35,593 nt of DNA. It comes from an uncultured Geobacter sp. (GTDB lineage Bacteria; Desulfobacterota; Desulfuromonadia; Geobacterales; DSM-12255). Made by a program: the position numbers and the translations under genes. Every line of letters starts with the position of its first letter. Position 1 is the stretch's first letter. The stretch lies in the NCBI GenBank assembly GCA_937871715.1, contig CALMOE010000012.1:1-35593 (forward strand), in the 5' to 3' direction. The notes under the pieces were generated by a model. The model had not been told where the DNA came from and ran no database searches. It saw only the letters and a program-made list of their open reading frames with translations. Positions 1 through 7,935 of the stretch are shown here, in pieces.

Positions 1-1
1 C

Positions 2-2299
2 CTCCTTAAGGGGGAGCTGGCCGCCGGGGAAGAGGGTGGGGCACTGCTCCAATCCCTGCGGGCCCCCTTCGAGCTGCGCCTCTCCCCAAGGGGGAGGCCC
101 GGGAAGGGGAGCCTGACCCTGGTGCAGGCAAGGATGGCGGGTATCGACCTCTCCGGCCGGGCCGGCTTCGACCGCTTCGCCGCCGAGCCGTTCCGTGCCA
201 TACTCAAGGGGAGGCTGGACGATCCGGCCGGCCTCAACCCCCTCCTCGCCCCCTGGGGGGTGCGGCTCCATGCCGCAGGGGGGAGCGCCAGCCTCACCGT
301 CGCCGCCAGTGGGAAGGACGACCTGGGCGGCACTCTCGACCTCTCCCTTGCCGGCCTGCAGGGGGAGAGGTCGAAGCGCGCCGCCTCCCTGGCCAGGGGT
401 GGTTTTACCGCCCGCTTCTCCCGAAGCGGCGGGAAGCTGGCCGCGGCCGGCGACCTGCAGCTGCAGGGGGTTACCGCAGCCGGCAAGGCCGGTAGCGCCC
501 GCCTGGGGTACCGGCTGGCCGACCGGCTGCTCTTCCTGGAGGGGGTCGGCCTGGAGTGGGCCGGCAGCAGGGTCGAAATCGCCAGTGCCAGGGTGACGCT
601 CCCTACGGTGCACTCCTTCGAGGGTAGAGTCCGCTACCCCCTGGAGGCGGCGCTCGAGGGGGGGAGGGTGGTGCGCGGTGGGCATGAAATTGCCGGCCTC
701 TCGGCGCGGCTGAACGGCCAGCTGGTAAGGGAGGGGGGAGGCCGCTGGCTTGAGGGGTCGGCAGAGATGAGCGGCGGCCGCCTCCTGCGCCAGGGGGTTC
801 CCCTTGCCGAGCCCCTGGCACAGGTTCGCTTCGACCGCGGCGGCGCCAGGGCGCGGCTCGGCGGCACCATCCTCAAGGGGGGGGTGGAGGGTGACGCCAC
901 CTTCGACCCATTCTCCCCGCCGTCGGGGGGGAGCTTCAGCCTCTCCGTCCGGGGTGCGGAGCCCGCCGCCGCCACCCCGCTCCTCCCCGGGAAAGCCGCC
1001 ATGACAGTCACCGAGGGTCTGCTCGACCTCTCCCTGCAGGGCAAGTATGTTCAGGGGAGAGGGGTCAGCGCCAGGGTCGAGGCTAGGGGGAGGGGGGTCA
1101 CCCTGGCGAAGGGGGGGCGTACCATGCTCTCCCGGGCAGGGCTCTCCCTTGCCGGCTCCGTCAGTGGCGAGAGGCTGTCCGTCGAGCGGGCAAGGGTATC
1201 AGCCGGCGAGGGGATAGAGATCTCGGCCGAGGGTGGGATGGAGGAGCCCTTCTCCCCCGGCCGCCGCGGCAGCTTCAGGCTGCGCCTTGCCGAGGCACCC
1301 CTGGACTCCTTCGTCACCACCTTCATCAACGCCATGCCCCGCCCGGTGCAGGAGGCGACGCTTACCGGGACGCTAGCCGCCGAGGCCACCCTCGACCTGG
1401 GAGAGGAGCGGCGACTGCTGCAGGGGGCGCTGCTCCTGGGGGGCATCGGCCTCGACTCCCCCGGCCAGGGTATGGACCTCTCCGGCATGAAGGGGAGGGT
1501 CCCCTTCTCCCTCGACCTCTCCGCCAGGGGGGCGTCCATCGGCCGCAGCCGCTTCGATTTTACCAGGAAAAACTTCGCCAACCTGTACCGCGACCTCGGC
1601 AGCCTGCCGGCTGGGGGCGAGGAGGTGGTGATCGACAGGGTCAGCCTCGGCAGGATTGAGCTGGGCCCACTGAAGCTGAGGGTAAGGGGGGAGGAGGGTG
1701 TGACCGAGATCGTCTCCATGCAGGCGCCCCTCCTGGGGGGGAGCCTGCTCGGCACCGGCTCCATCTACCTGAAGGAGGGGCTGAGATACCGGGGCGACCT
1801 GCTCCTTAAGGGGCTCAGCCTCGCCGAGCTCTGCAGCCGCTTCCCCGGCATCGGCGGCTACATCTCCGGCCGGGTGAACGGCATCGTCAGCATCTACGGC
1901 GAGGGGGGGGGACTATCCCGGCTCTACGGTTTCGTCGATCTCTGGGCCAACGAGGCCGGCGGGGAGAAGATGCTGGTCAGCCGGGAGTTTCTCCAGCGCC
2001 TGGGGGGGAAGAAGCTGAGCGGCATCTTCTTCCGCAGCAGCCTCCCCTACGACCGAGCCGAGATCGGCGCCACCCTGGAGAGGGGGGACCTCACCTTCGA
2101 TACCCTCGACATCGTCCATACCAATTTTTTCGGTGTCCGCGACCTGAACGTCTCCATCGCCCCCTCCCAGAACCGTATCGCCCTGGGTCACCTGATCGAC
2201 TCCGTCAAGCAGGCCTCGGCCAGCGGCAAGGGGGGGGTCACCAAGGGGAAGGCAAAGGCGGAGGAGCCCCCCCAGGCGGAGTTCAGGTGGGAGGAGTAG
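2..2299 (+). CDS. YdbH-like / AsmA-type large periplasmic envelope protein (5' end outside window)
   Basis: The reading frame is already open at the left edge, so the N-terminus is missing. The visible part is about 766 residues of repetitive beta-rich sequence with recurring Leu-Gly-rich strands, as in AsmA/YdbH proteins that bridge the inner and outer membranes and are linked to lipid transport. A GTG at 122 could be read as a start, but it has no clear ribosome site and the frame runs through it, so an internal position is more likely. The C-terminal part (from about 1840) has the denser, less repetitive composition typical of the conserved end of such proteins. The main support for YdbH rather than a generic AsmA protein is the next gene, a YdbL-family protein, because ydbH and ydbL are neighbours in enterobacteria. 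The gene carries long G runs (nine G near 1903) and stays in frame. Confidence 0.6.
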   Translation, partial: LLKGELAAGEEGGALLQSLRAPFELRLSPRGRPGKGSLTLVQARMAGIDLSGRAGFDRFAAEPFRAILKGRLDDPAGLNPLLAPWGVRLHAAGGSASLTVAASGKDDLGGTLDLSLAGLQGERSKRAASLARGGFTARFSRSGGKLAAAGDLQLQGVTAAGKAGSARLGYRLADRLLFLEGVGLEWAGSRVEIASARVTLPTVHSFEGRVRYPLEAALEGGRVVRGGHEIAGLSARLNGQLVREGGGRWLEGSAEMSGGRLLRQGVPLAEPLAQVRFDRGGARARLGGTILKGGVEGDATFDPFSPPSGGSFSLSVRGAEPAAATPLLPGKAAMTVTEGLLDLSLQGKYVQGRGVSARVEARGRGVTLAKGGRTMLSRAGLSLAGSVSGERLSVERARVSAGEGIEISAEGGMEEPFSPGRRGSFRLRLAEAPLDSFVTTFINAMPRPVQEATLTGTLAAEATLDLGEERRLLQGALLLGGIGLDSPGQGMDLSGMKGRVPFSLDLSARGASIGRSRFDFTRKNFANLYRDLGSLPAGGEEVVIDRVSLGRIELGPLKLRVRGEEGVTEIVSMQAPLLGGSLLGTGSIYLKEGLRYRGDLLLKGLSLAELCSRFPGIGGYISGRVNGIVSIYGEGGGLSRLYGFVDLWANEAGGEKMLVSREFLQRLGGKKLSGIFFRSSLPYDRAEIGATLERGDLTFDTLDIVHTNFFGVRDLNVSIAPSQNRIALGHLIDSVKQASASGKGGVTKGKAKAEEPPQAEFRWEE

Positions 2300-2405
2300 T
2301 CCTTTACGCGAAGGTGGTCACTGTCTGGCTGCCGAATCCGGGTTTATTTGTCCCGGGGATGGGGTAACATTTGCATGCGGGAAAAAACGATCCAGGGAGG
2401 AACTC

Positions 2406-3065
2406 ATGAAAAAAAGAATCTGCATCTGGTTGGCGTCGGTCTGCTGCGGGCTTTTCACCGCCTGTGCCGTGATAACCATCAACGTCTACTTCCCGGAGAA
2501 GGCCGCCAAGGAGGCTTACAAGTCCCTTGACGACATGATGCTCAAGAACCCGGCGGCATCCCAGGAGAAACAGCCGGCGGCAGACCAGCCGGCCGCTCCA
2601 CCGGAAACCCGGCCCCAGAGTCTGCTCCGCCGGCTCCCCTCCATCTCCCTGGTGGCGAGCGCCCATGCCGCCGAGGATGTGGGGGACGAGCTGGCGGTGG
2701 AGGTGGCCGGCATGCCGGAGGTGACCAGGGCCTACGAGGAGATGAGCCGCAGGCTGCCGGCACTGACCGCCCTTTTCAACAGCGGCGCGGTCGGCCTGAC
2801 CAACCAGGGGCTGGTCACCGTCCGGGACAAGTCCAGGGTGACCCCGGCTGACGAGGCGCTGCTGGCGGCGGAAAACAGCAGCCGCAAGGTGGTGGTGGGG
2901 GCCATGGCCAGGGCGATCCTGAAGATCACCAGGCAGGAGGATACCAGGGAGAGCCGCAGCCAGGTGCTGGCCAGGGCGGCCGCCACCTTTGCCGAGGCGA
3001 GGCGGGAGGCGGCCAGGCCTGGGTGGTGGGTTCAGGGGCAGAACGGCAGGTGGCTGCAGAAATAG
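2406..3065 (+). CDS. DUF1318 (YdbL-family) lipoprotein
   Basis: This is a 219-residue exported protein. A strong ribosome site (GGGAGGA) sits just before the ATG at 2406. The N-terminus is a short basic and hydrophobic signal ending in a lipobox-like LFTAC, so Cys20 should be lipidated. Directly after it comes ITINVYFPEKAAKEA, the hallmark of the DUF1318 family in Deltaproteobacteria-type genomes. Residues of about 45-95 are Pro/Gln/Ala-rich and look like a linker. The C-terminal half is helical and ends in WWVQGQNGRWLQK, which resembles the end of E. coli YdbL (VQGINGKW). The gene lies 106 bp behind the YdbH-like gene and probably acts with it in the envelope. In E. coli the lipoprotein YnbE and the soluble YdbL are separate proteins; here a lipidated N-terminus and a YdbL-like C-terminus share one chain. 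Confidence 0.75.
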   Translation: MKKRICIWLASVCCGLFTACAVITINVYFPEKAAKEAYKSLDDMMLKNPAASQEKQPAADQPAAPPETRPQSLLRRLPSISLVASAHAAEDVGDELAVEVAGMPEVTRAYEEMSRRLPALTALFNSGAVGLTNQGLVTVRDKSRVTPADEALLAAENSSRKVVVGAMARAILKITRQEDTRESRSQVLARAAATFAEARREAARPGWWVQGQNGRWLQK

Positions 3066-3086
3066 ACGTGGCCGGGCTGAAAGGGT

Positions 3087-3115
3087 GGGGAGCGTTGCTC
3101 CCCTTTGTCTCTTTT
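3087..3115 (+). terminator. Rho-independent terminator after the YdbL-family gene
   Basis: A 7-bp GC stem (GGGGAGC / GCTCCCC, loop GTT, 3087-3103) is followed by a T-rich stretch containing five consecutive T. It lies 22 bp after the stop codon and should end the YdbH-YdbL transcript. Confidence 0.7.
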
Positions 3116-3194
3116 TGACAGAGGGTGGCTGTTTGTGATAAGTAAACGCTACAGTTGATTTGAATTGTTATTAAATTTACCTTTAGGTTTGCAA

Positions 3195-5082
3195 TTGATA
3201 AAGCCCCGCCTGGCTGAATTCAAGCTCATTATCCTGGCCGCCATTTTTGGCCTGACAGCTCCTGCCTGGGGGGGCAGAGCGGCGACGCCCTGGACCTGTA
3301 CGATCTGGTCGCCGAGGAGAAGCCGGCCATTGCCACCAGTCGCTCCCCCCGCCCCATCTCCAAGATCTCCGAAAACGTCACCATCATCACCAGCGACGAG
3401 ATCGCCCGGCTGAATGCCCACAGCCTCGCCGACGTGCTGCAGACCGTGCCCGGCCTGCAGATGCAAACCAGCCGGACCCCGGGAGAGTTCACCTTTTTCA
3501 GCATCCAGGGGCAGGGCGATGGCTACGCCACCATCCTGCTCCTGGTGGACGGCATCAGCCAGGGTGCCCTGGTGCAGGGATTCATCGATCCGGGGATGTT
3601 CCCGGTGCAGAACATCGAGCGTGTCGAGGTCGTCAAGGGGGCAGCCTCGGCCGCCTGGGGGGCTGCCCTGGGGGGGTGGTCAACGTGGTCACCAGGAGCC
3701 CCGAGACGGGCCGCCCCGTCAGCGGCACCTTGTCAGCCTCCTACGGGGAGAAGAAGAGCAGCGACCTGGCCGCGGAGCTCTCCGGCAGCAGCAGCGGCAT
3801 CGGCTACTACCTTTCCGGCGGCAATCTCCACTCCGACGGCCTCCTCCCCAACAACGGCGTCAACCGCAACAGCCTCTACGCCAAGCTGGCCTACGATCTG
3901 CCGGCAAGGGGGAACCTGACCGCCGGCATATCCTACCTGGAGTCACGGCGGGGGCTGCTCGAGGCCCAGGACCTGGACATGCTCCTGACGCTGCATCAGG
4001 ACGGCAATACGCGGCGTTACCACTCCTTCCTCACCCTCAGCTACCCCCTGCGGCCGGATCTTGAACTGGAGCTGACGGGGCACGACAGCACGTTCCACTC
4101 CCAGAGCATCACATGGTTTCTGGACGAGAGCAGCAGCACGATTGTTTTTCGCAGAGACGCCATACTGGAGCAGCGCAACACCGGCGGCAAGGCCAGGCTC
4201 ACCTGGGGGGACAGCCGCCGCAACCTGGTCACCGGCGCCGAGTACCTCCACAGCTCGCTGACGGAAAGCTACAACTCCACCCTGGGGCCGGGTTACCTGG
4301 GCCGTGACCGGGACAGCCTCTCCCTCTATGCCAACGGCACCTATACCCTAGGCAAGCTGACCATCCTCCCCGGAATCCGCTACGACAAGACCGGCCTGGA
4401 CGAGAATACCACCAACTACACCATCGGTGCCACCTACCGACTTGGTGGTGCCACCCTGCTGCGCAGCTACTGGGGGACAGGCTACGGCATGCCGAATGCT
4501 TACCAGAAAAGCGTGCCGGCCCGGGTCAGGACCTTCCAGGCGGGGATCGAGAGCGAGGCTGTACCCTATCTCTGGCTGAAGGGGACCTACTTCTACAACC
4601 ACATCTGGCATTTCCAGGATTACTGGCGCGATCCCGCCGTCTTCTTTACCAATGACTTCCAGGGTTTCGAAGTGGAAGCACGCACCGTCCCGCTGGCCGG
4701 TTTTTCCTTCAAGGGGGGGTACACCTTCACCGAGGCCAGGGAGAAGAGCTCCGGGGAGACCATCAAGGGGGTGCCGGTTCACCTGGCCAAGCTGGGGCTC
4801 TCCTACCAGGAACCCTCCCTGGGGAGAGACCTGCTCCTTTCGGGCAGGTACGCCTGGCTCAACATGGACTCCTGGGATACTGATCATACCATGAGCCATC
4901 GCCCCCATTACAACCCGATCATCTGGGACCTGCATCTTACCCAGAAGCTGCTCCCCGAAAGAGATCATTCCCCGGAGCTCTTCTTCAACGTCAACAACAT
5001 CTTCAACGGCTCCCACTACTGGGACTACCATTTCAAGAACAGCGGCCGGTGGATAGAGGGTGGCGTGAGGTTCAGGTTTTGA
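3195..5082 (+). pseudogene. TonB-dependent outer-membrane receptor, interrupted by two frameshifts
   Basis: Three successive frames together encode one receptor. The first piece (from about TTG 3195; the start is uncertain, with TTG 3189 or 3165 as alternatives) gives a signal peptide ending LTAPAWGG. After a G7 tract at 3268-3274 the protein continues one frame back as GQSGDALDLYDLV and then a plug domain, with IATSRSPRPIS, LADVLQTVPGLQ, LLLVDGI and VEVVKGAASAAWGAALGG. After a second G7 tract at 3670-3676 it continues as VVNVVTRSPETG and a full beta barrel ending in GGVRFRF, with the terminal Phe expected for outer-membrane insertion. One extra G at each tract restores a single reading frame of about 630 residues. 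The ligand cannot be told. The gene overlaps the following substrate-binding protein. It could be a true pseudogene, a phase-variable gene caught OFF, or the product of homopolymer sequencing errors. Confidence 0.85.
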
Positions 5083-5960
5083 GATACCTCATATTTGCCA
5101 TGGCGATACTCTCTTGCGCAACCATCGACGCCTTTGCAGCGGATATCCTCATCCTGCAGTCGAGCCGCACCCAGGTCATGGAGCAGATGATCCGCCTGGT
5201 GCAGAACGGCTGTGCTCCTGAAAGCCGCACCCTGGTGCTCTCCGACTATGCCGAAGCCGACGTCGCCCGGATCGTGCGGGAGGAGCGGCCGTCGGTGGTG
5301 GTAGCCATCGGCGACCGTGCCCTGGCCGAGGCGAAGAAAACCCGCAATCTGCCGGTGGTTTACGGCATGGTACTTAATGAGTGGGAGGGGAACCTGGCGC
5401 GCAATGTCTCCGGAGTGAGCAGCATGGTTGCCCCGAAAAGCTACCTGAAGCTCTTTGCCAAGCTGAACCTGCGCCGGGTCGGTATCGTTTATGACCGGAG
5501 AAAGAGCGGCGCCTACCTGGACCGCGCCCGGGAGGCAGCAGACAGCATGGGGGTAGAGCTGGTACCCCTGCAGGTTCGTTCCCCCAGGCAGGTCATGCAG
5601 AAGCTGGCCGAACTTAGGGAGCGCAAGGTGGATGCCATCTGGCTCCTGCCGGATTCGACCGCCGTTTCTCCGGAAACGGTAGACAGCTACTTCGTGTTTG
5701 CCCAGGGCAACAGCCTGCCGGTAATCGGTTTCTCCACCGCCTTCCTCTCCAAGGGGGCACTGGCCGCAGTGGAGCTCTCAAGGAGTGAGCTGAGCGATCT
5801 GATATGCAGCAAGATCAAGGCGGGACGAAGCGGTGAGCATTCAGGGACCACCGACATCACCAGCGGCAGGCTCTTCTTCAACAGGGCAGTGGCGGAAAAG
5901 CTGCGCATCTCCATCCCCCCGTTTTCCACCCTGGAACCCTCTTTCAGCAGAGGCGGCTAG
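5079..5960 (+). CDS. ABC-type substrate-binding protein (PF04392-like)
   Basis: This is a periplasmic protein of about 293 residues. I chose the TTG at 5079 as start because it overlaps the receptor stop (TTGA), has GAGG about 8 bp upstream, and makes the protein begin with a clean signal peptide (LRYLIFAMAILSCATIDAFA) cut before ADILILQSS. A GTG at 5049 is in frame but would place a charged stretch in front of the signal. The mature part has two alternating alpha/beta lobes with VVVAIGDRAL, LPVVYGMVLN, LRRVGIVYDR, DAIWLLPDSTAVSPETV and LPVIGFSTAFLSKGAL, the pattern of the ABC_sub_bind family. No permease or ATPase gene is adjacent. The overlap suggests it is made together with the TonB receptor and may handle the same unknown ligand in the periplasm. 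Confidence 0.75.
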   Translation: MRYLIFAMAILSCATIDAFAADILILQSSRTQVMEQMIRLVQNGCAPESRTLVLSDYAEADVARIVREERPSVVVAIGDRALAEAKKTRNLPVVYGMVLNEWEGNLARNVSGVSSMVAPKSYLKLFAKLNLRRVGIVYDRRKSGAYLDRAREAADSMGVELVPLQVRSPRQVMQKLAELRERKVDAIWLLPDSTAVSPETVDSYFVFAQGNSLPVIGFSTAFLSKGALAAVELSRSELSDLICSKIKAGRSGEHSGTTDITSGRLFFNRAVAEKLRISIPPFSTLEPSFSRGG

Positions 5961-6012
5961 GGACTAAAGGGTGCGTTGGCCGCCGCGAGCAGGCTCCCAT
6001 CCCCGCCAGGTC

Positions 6013-6040
6013 TTGACAAATGCCGGTTCTCCTTTACCTT
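6013..6040 (+). promoter_or_regulatory. Possible sigma-70 promoter for the zinc-ribbon gene
   Basis: A perfect -35 hexamer TTGACA (6013-6018) is followed after 16 bp by TACCTT, a weak -10. It lies about 50 bp before the ATG at 6093. Confidence 0.4.
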
Positions 6041-6092
6041 TCTACTGCAGGTGGGGGCTGTCCCCGGTTTTCTGCCAGAGGAGGGGGTTGAG

Positions 6093-6257
6093 ATGCCGAT
6101 ATACGAGTACCGTTGTGAGGGGTGCGGCAAGAGCTTCTCGCTGAGCATGCACATCGCCGAGCACGACAAGGGTGGGATCGCCTGCCCGGAGTGCCGCGGA
6201 ACGTCGGTGGTGCAGCAGTATTCCGCTTTCTGCGCCAAGACGAGCAGGAAGAGTTGA
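6093..6257 (+). CDS. FmdB-type small zinc-ribbon protein
   Basis: This 54-residue protein begins MPIYEYRCEGCGKSF and contains a second cysteine pair, ACPECRG. The two CxxC pairs form the zinc ribbon of the FmdB/CxxC_CxxC_SSSS family of putative regulatory proteins, and the MPIYEY start is the family signature. A strong ribosome site (GAGGAGGGGG) precedes the ATG. The frame is open upstream of this ATG, but the extension has no family resemblance. Its molecular role is unknown; it is presumably cytoplasmic and binds one zinc ion. Confidence 0.85.
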   Translation: MPIYEYRCEGCGKSFSLSMHIAEHDKGGIACPECRGTSVVQQYSAFCAKTSRKS

Positions 6258-6302
6258 GGCCGGTTGCAAGAAGGATGGAGTAGGAGGGGGTTGGGAGGAG
6301 TC

Positions 6303-6572
6303 ATGACCATTGCCGGCAGCCCGAAGAAGCTCTGCCAGGATATAGCCGACGGTTACCTGATCCTGACCGTGCCGATGCTGAAGAACTATGCCCCGGCAGA
6401 CCTGAAGACAATCGTCGCCAACATCGCCGTCGTCGCCCGGGAGCTGCGCCAGGAGGCGATCCCCCTGGAGGATGTCATGGCCATCAAGATGCGCAACATG
6501 AAGCTCTCCAGGCTCAACCAGGCCCAGGTGGTAATCCAGGCATTCTGCAGGAAGATGCGCTATCCGCTCTGA
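6303..6572 (+). CDS. Conserved-looking small protein of unknown function
   Basis: This 89-residue protein has its ATG at 6303 and a strong GGGAGGAG ribosome site directly upstream. It has no signal peptide or membrane segment. It is mostly helical, with a basic, Met-rich C-terminal half (EDVMAIKMRNMKLSRLNQAQVV) that would suit nucleic-acid or protein contact. I do not recognise a family. It follows the zinc-ribbon gene by 45 bp on the same strand and may share its transcript. Its stop lies 6 bp from the stop of the convergent transglycosylase gene, with no room for a terminator between them. Confidence 0.65.
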   Translation: MTIAGSPKKLCQDIADGYLILTVPMLKNYAPADLKTIVANIAVVARELRQEAIPLEDVMAIKMRNMKLSRLNQAQVVIQAFCRKMRYPL

Positions 6573-6578
6573 CCTATG

Positions 6579-7007
6579 TCAATTCTCGCCGATCTCCCGC
6601 AGCTTTTTGTAGACCAGGCGGGCATAGCGGTCCCGCTTGTCGGGGGTGCGGCTGTTGTAGCAGCCGATCGCCTCCCATGAGTAGCCGTAGCGCTTCATGC
6701 AGCCGGCCAGGATCATGGCCCCCCCCTTGATGTTGCTGCACGGCTCGCCCAGGGTGTTCCACCACTCCCGGCCGAGTGCGTACCCCCAGGAGGAGTTGAT
6801 CTGCATCACCCCGAAGTCGTAGCTGCCGTTCCTGTTCCAGTTGATCGCCCGGGGCTTGTAGTCAGACTCGACCCGGGCGATGGCCCTGAGGATGTCCGGG
6901 TGGATGCCGTACTTCTCGCCAGCCTCGTCGAAGCAGTACTCCTCCCCCCTGGCAACGCCCGTCGCCAGGAGCAGCGCCGCCACGAGCCATATCCCCATCC
7001 TCCCCAT
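6579..7007 (-). CDS. IagB/VirB1-like lytic transglycosylase (SLT domain)
   Basis: This is an exported lysozyme-like protein of about 142 residues that should cleave peptidoglycan glycan strands. I start it at the ATG at 7007 because a GGGAGG ribosome site lies 6 bp upstream and the protein then begins with a normal signal peptide (MGRMGIWLVAALLLATGVARG). The mature domain shows EKYGIHPDILRAIARVES with the catalytic Glu, then FGVMQINSSW, GAMILAGCMKRYG and IGCYNS, the usual order of motifs in the small SLT family. Three cysteines may form disulfides. Such small enzymes often accompany secretion systems or pili, but none is encoded nearby. It is divergently oriented from the TSCPD/SlyD genes. 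Confidence 0.88.
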   Translation of the reverse strand: MGRMGIWLVAALLLATGVARGEEYCFDEAGEKYGIHPDILRAIARVESDYKPRAINWNRNGSYDFGVMQINSSWGYALGREWWNTLGEPCSNIKGGAMILAGCMKRYGYSWEAIGCYNSRTPDKRDRYARLVYKKLREIGEN

Positions 7008-7106
7008 CGCCTGCCTCCCGGTAAGATGCTCTTCTTTACTGCATGTTAGCACATCCCTGCGGCGAAATGGCAGCGATTTCCATTCCCCTCCAGGGGCAGG
7101 AAAGCC

Positions 7107-7135
7107 TTGAGCTTCTCCCTCAGCTGACGTACTAT
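7107..7135 (+). promoter_or_regulatory. Possible promoter for the TSCPD-slyD pair
   Basis: TTGAGC (7107-7112) and TACTAT (7130-7135) are separated by 17 bp and lie 55 bp before the ATG at 7190. The divergent transglycosylase starts on the other side of the same gap. Confidence 0.4.
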
Positions 7136-7189
7136 AAATTTCCGCCCGCAGCTTGCTGGCGTGGATTTTTCGAGAAAGAAGGAGAAGGG

Positions 7190-7447
7190 ATGCAATTCAG
7201 CTATGCAACTGCCGGTTCGTGCGCCACGCGCATAGATATCGAGATAGATGGCGGGGTGATCGTCGCCGCCAGGTTCGTCAGCGGCTGCGCCGGCAACACC
7301 AGGGCGGTGGCCGCGCTGGTGCAGGGGATGCCGGTGGTGGAGGCGGTGCGCCGCCTGAAGGGGATCGCCTGCCAGGGGGATACCTCCTGTCCTGACCAGC
7401 TGGCCAGGGCGCTGGAGGCTGCGGCCCTGCAGGAGGGGGCGCCATGA
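7190..7447 (+). CDS. TSCPD-domain protein (TIGR03905-like)
   Basis: This 85-residue cytoplasmic protein has a GGAGAAGGG ribosome site just before the ATG at 7190. It shows the TSCPD-domain pattern: GSCATRIDIEIDGGVI near the N-terminus, FVSGCAGNTRAVAALVQGM in the middle, and GDTSCPDQLARAL near the end, where TSCPD names the family. The conserved cysteines resemble the C-terminal zinc-binding region of class II ribonucleotide reductases, but stand-alone versions have no proven role. It overlaps the next gene by four bases (ATGA), so the two are probably translationally coupled. Confidence 0.85.
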   Translation: MQFSYATAGSCATRIDIEIDGGVIVAARFVSGCAGNTRAVAALVQGMPVVEAVRRLKGIACQGDTSCPDQLARALEAAALQEGAP

Positions 7448-7935
7448 TGGAGGGGGGGAGAACTGTTGCCAGGGACACTGTGGTCACCCTGGCCTACACC
7501 CTGGCGGATGTGGATGGGAACGTGATTGACGACGGCAGGGAGCCCCTCTCCTACCTCCACGGAGGCTACGACGAGATCTTCCTCCCGGTGGAGGCGGCCC
7601 TGCACGGCAAGTCCCTGGGGGAGTCGGTGGCGGTGAAGCTGCAGCCGGCCGACGCCTTCGGCGAGTACGACCCGGAGCTGGTGAGCATCGTCCCCCTCGC
7701 TGAGCTCCCCCAACCCCTCACCGTCGGGATGCAGGTGGAGGGGGTCGCTGCCGCTGAGGAGGGGGGAGGGGTTTTCGCCACGGTTACGGATATCGCCGAA
7801 GGGGTGGCGGTGCTGGATGCAAATCACCCCCTGGCCGGGGTGGCACTGATCTTCGCCGCGACGGTGCAGGATATCCGCCCGGCGACCGCGGAGGAGATCG
7901 GCTCGGCAAGGGGGAAGAAGGGGGCGGAATTATGA
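7444..7935 (+). CDS. slyD: SlyD-like FKBP-type peptidyl-prolyl isomerase
   Basis: This is a 163-residue predicted cytoplasmic prolyl cis-trans isomerase and chaperone. The FKBP part opens with VARDTVVTLAYTLADVDGNVIDD and PLSYLHGGYDEIFLPVEAALHGKSLGE. The inserted chaperone (IF) domain follows at roughly residues 72-125 after PADAFGEYDPELV. The chain returns to the FKBP fold at DANHPLAGVALIFAATVQDI, a SlyD signature. The His- and Cys-rich metal-binding tail of E. coli SlyD is absent; the protein ends in a short Lys/Glu tail. Two adjacent ATGs (7444, 7447) are possible starts, and the first overlaps the TSCPD stop. The symbol is by family; a more specific paralogue name cannot be assigned. Confidence 0.85.
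   Translation: MMEGGRTVARDTVVTLAYTLADVDGNVIDDGREPLSYLHGGYDEIFLPVEAALHGKSLGESVAVKLQPADAFGEYDPELVSIVPLAELPQPLTVGMQVEGVAAAEEGGGVFATVTDIAEGVAVLDANHPLAGVALIFAATVQDIRPATAEEIGSARGKKGAEL

Noticed and set aside
3268-3676. Programmed -1 ribosomal frameshifting in the TonB receptor
   Set aside because: Two successive shift sites would be needed, one right after the signal peptide, and no stimulating structure is evident; tract-length change or error is simpler.
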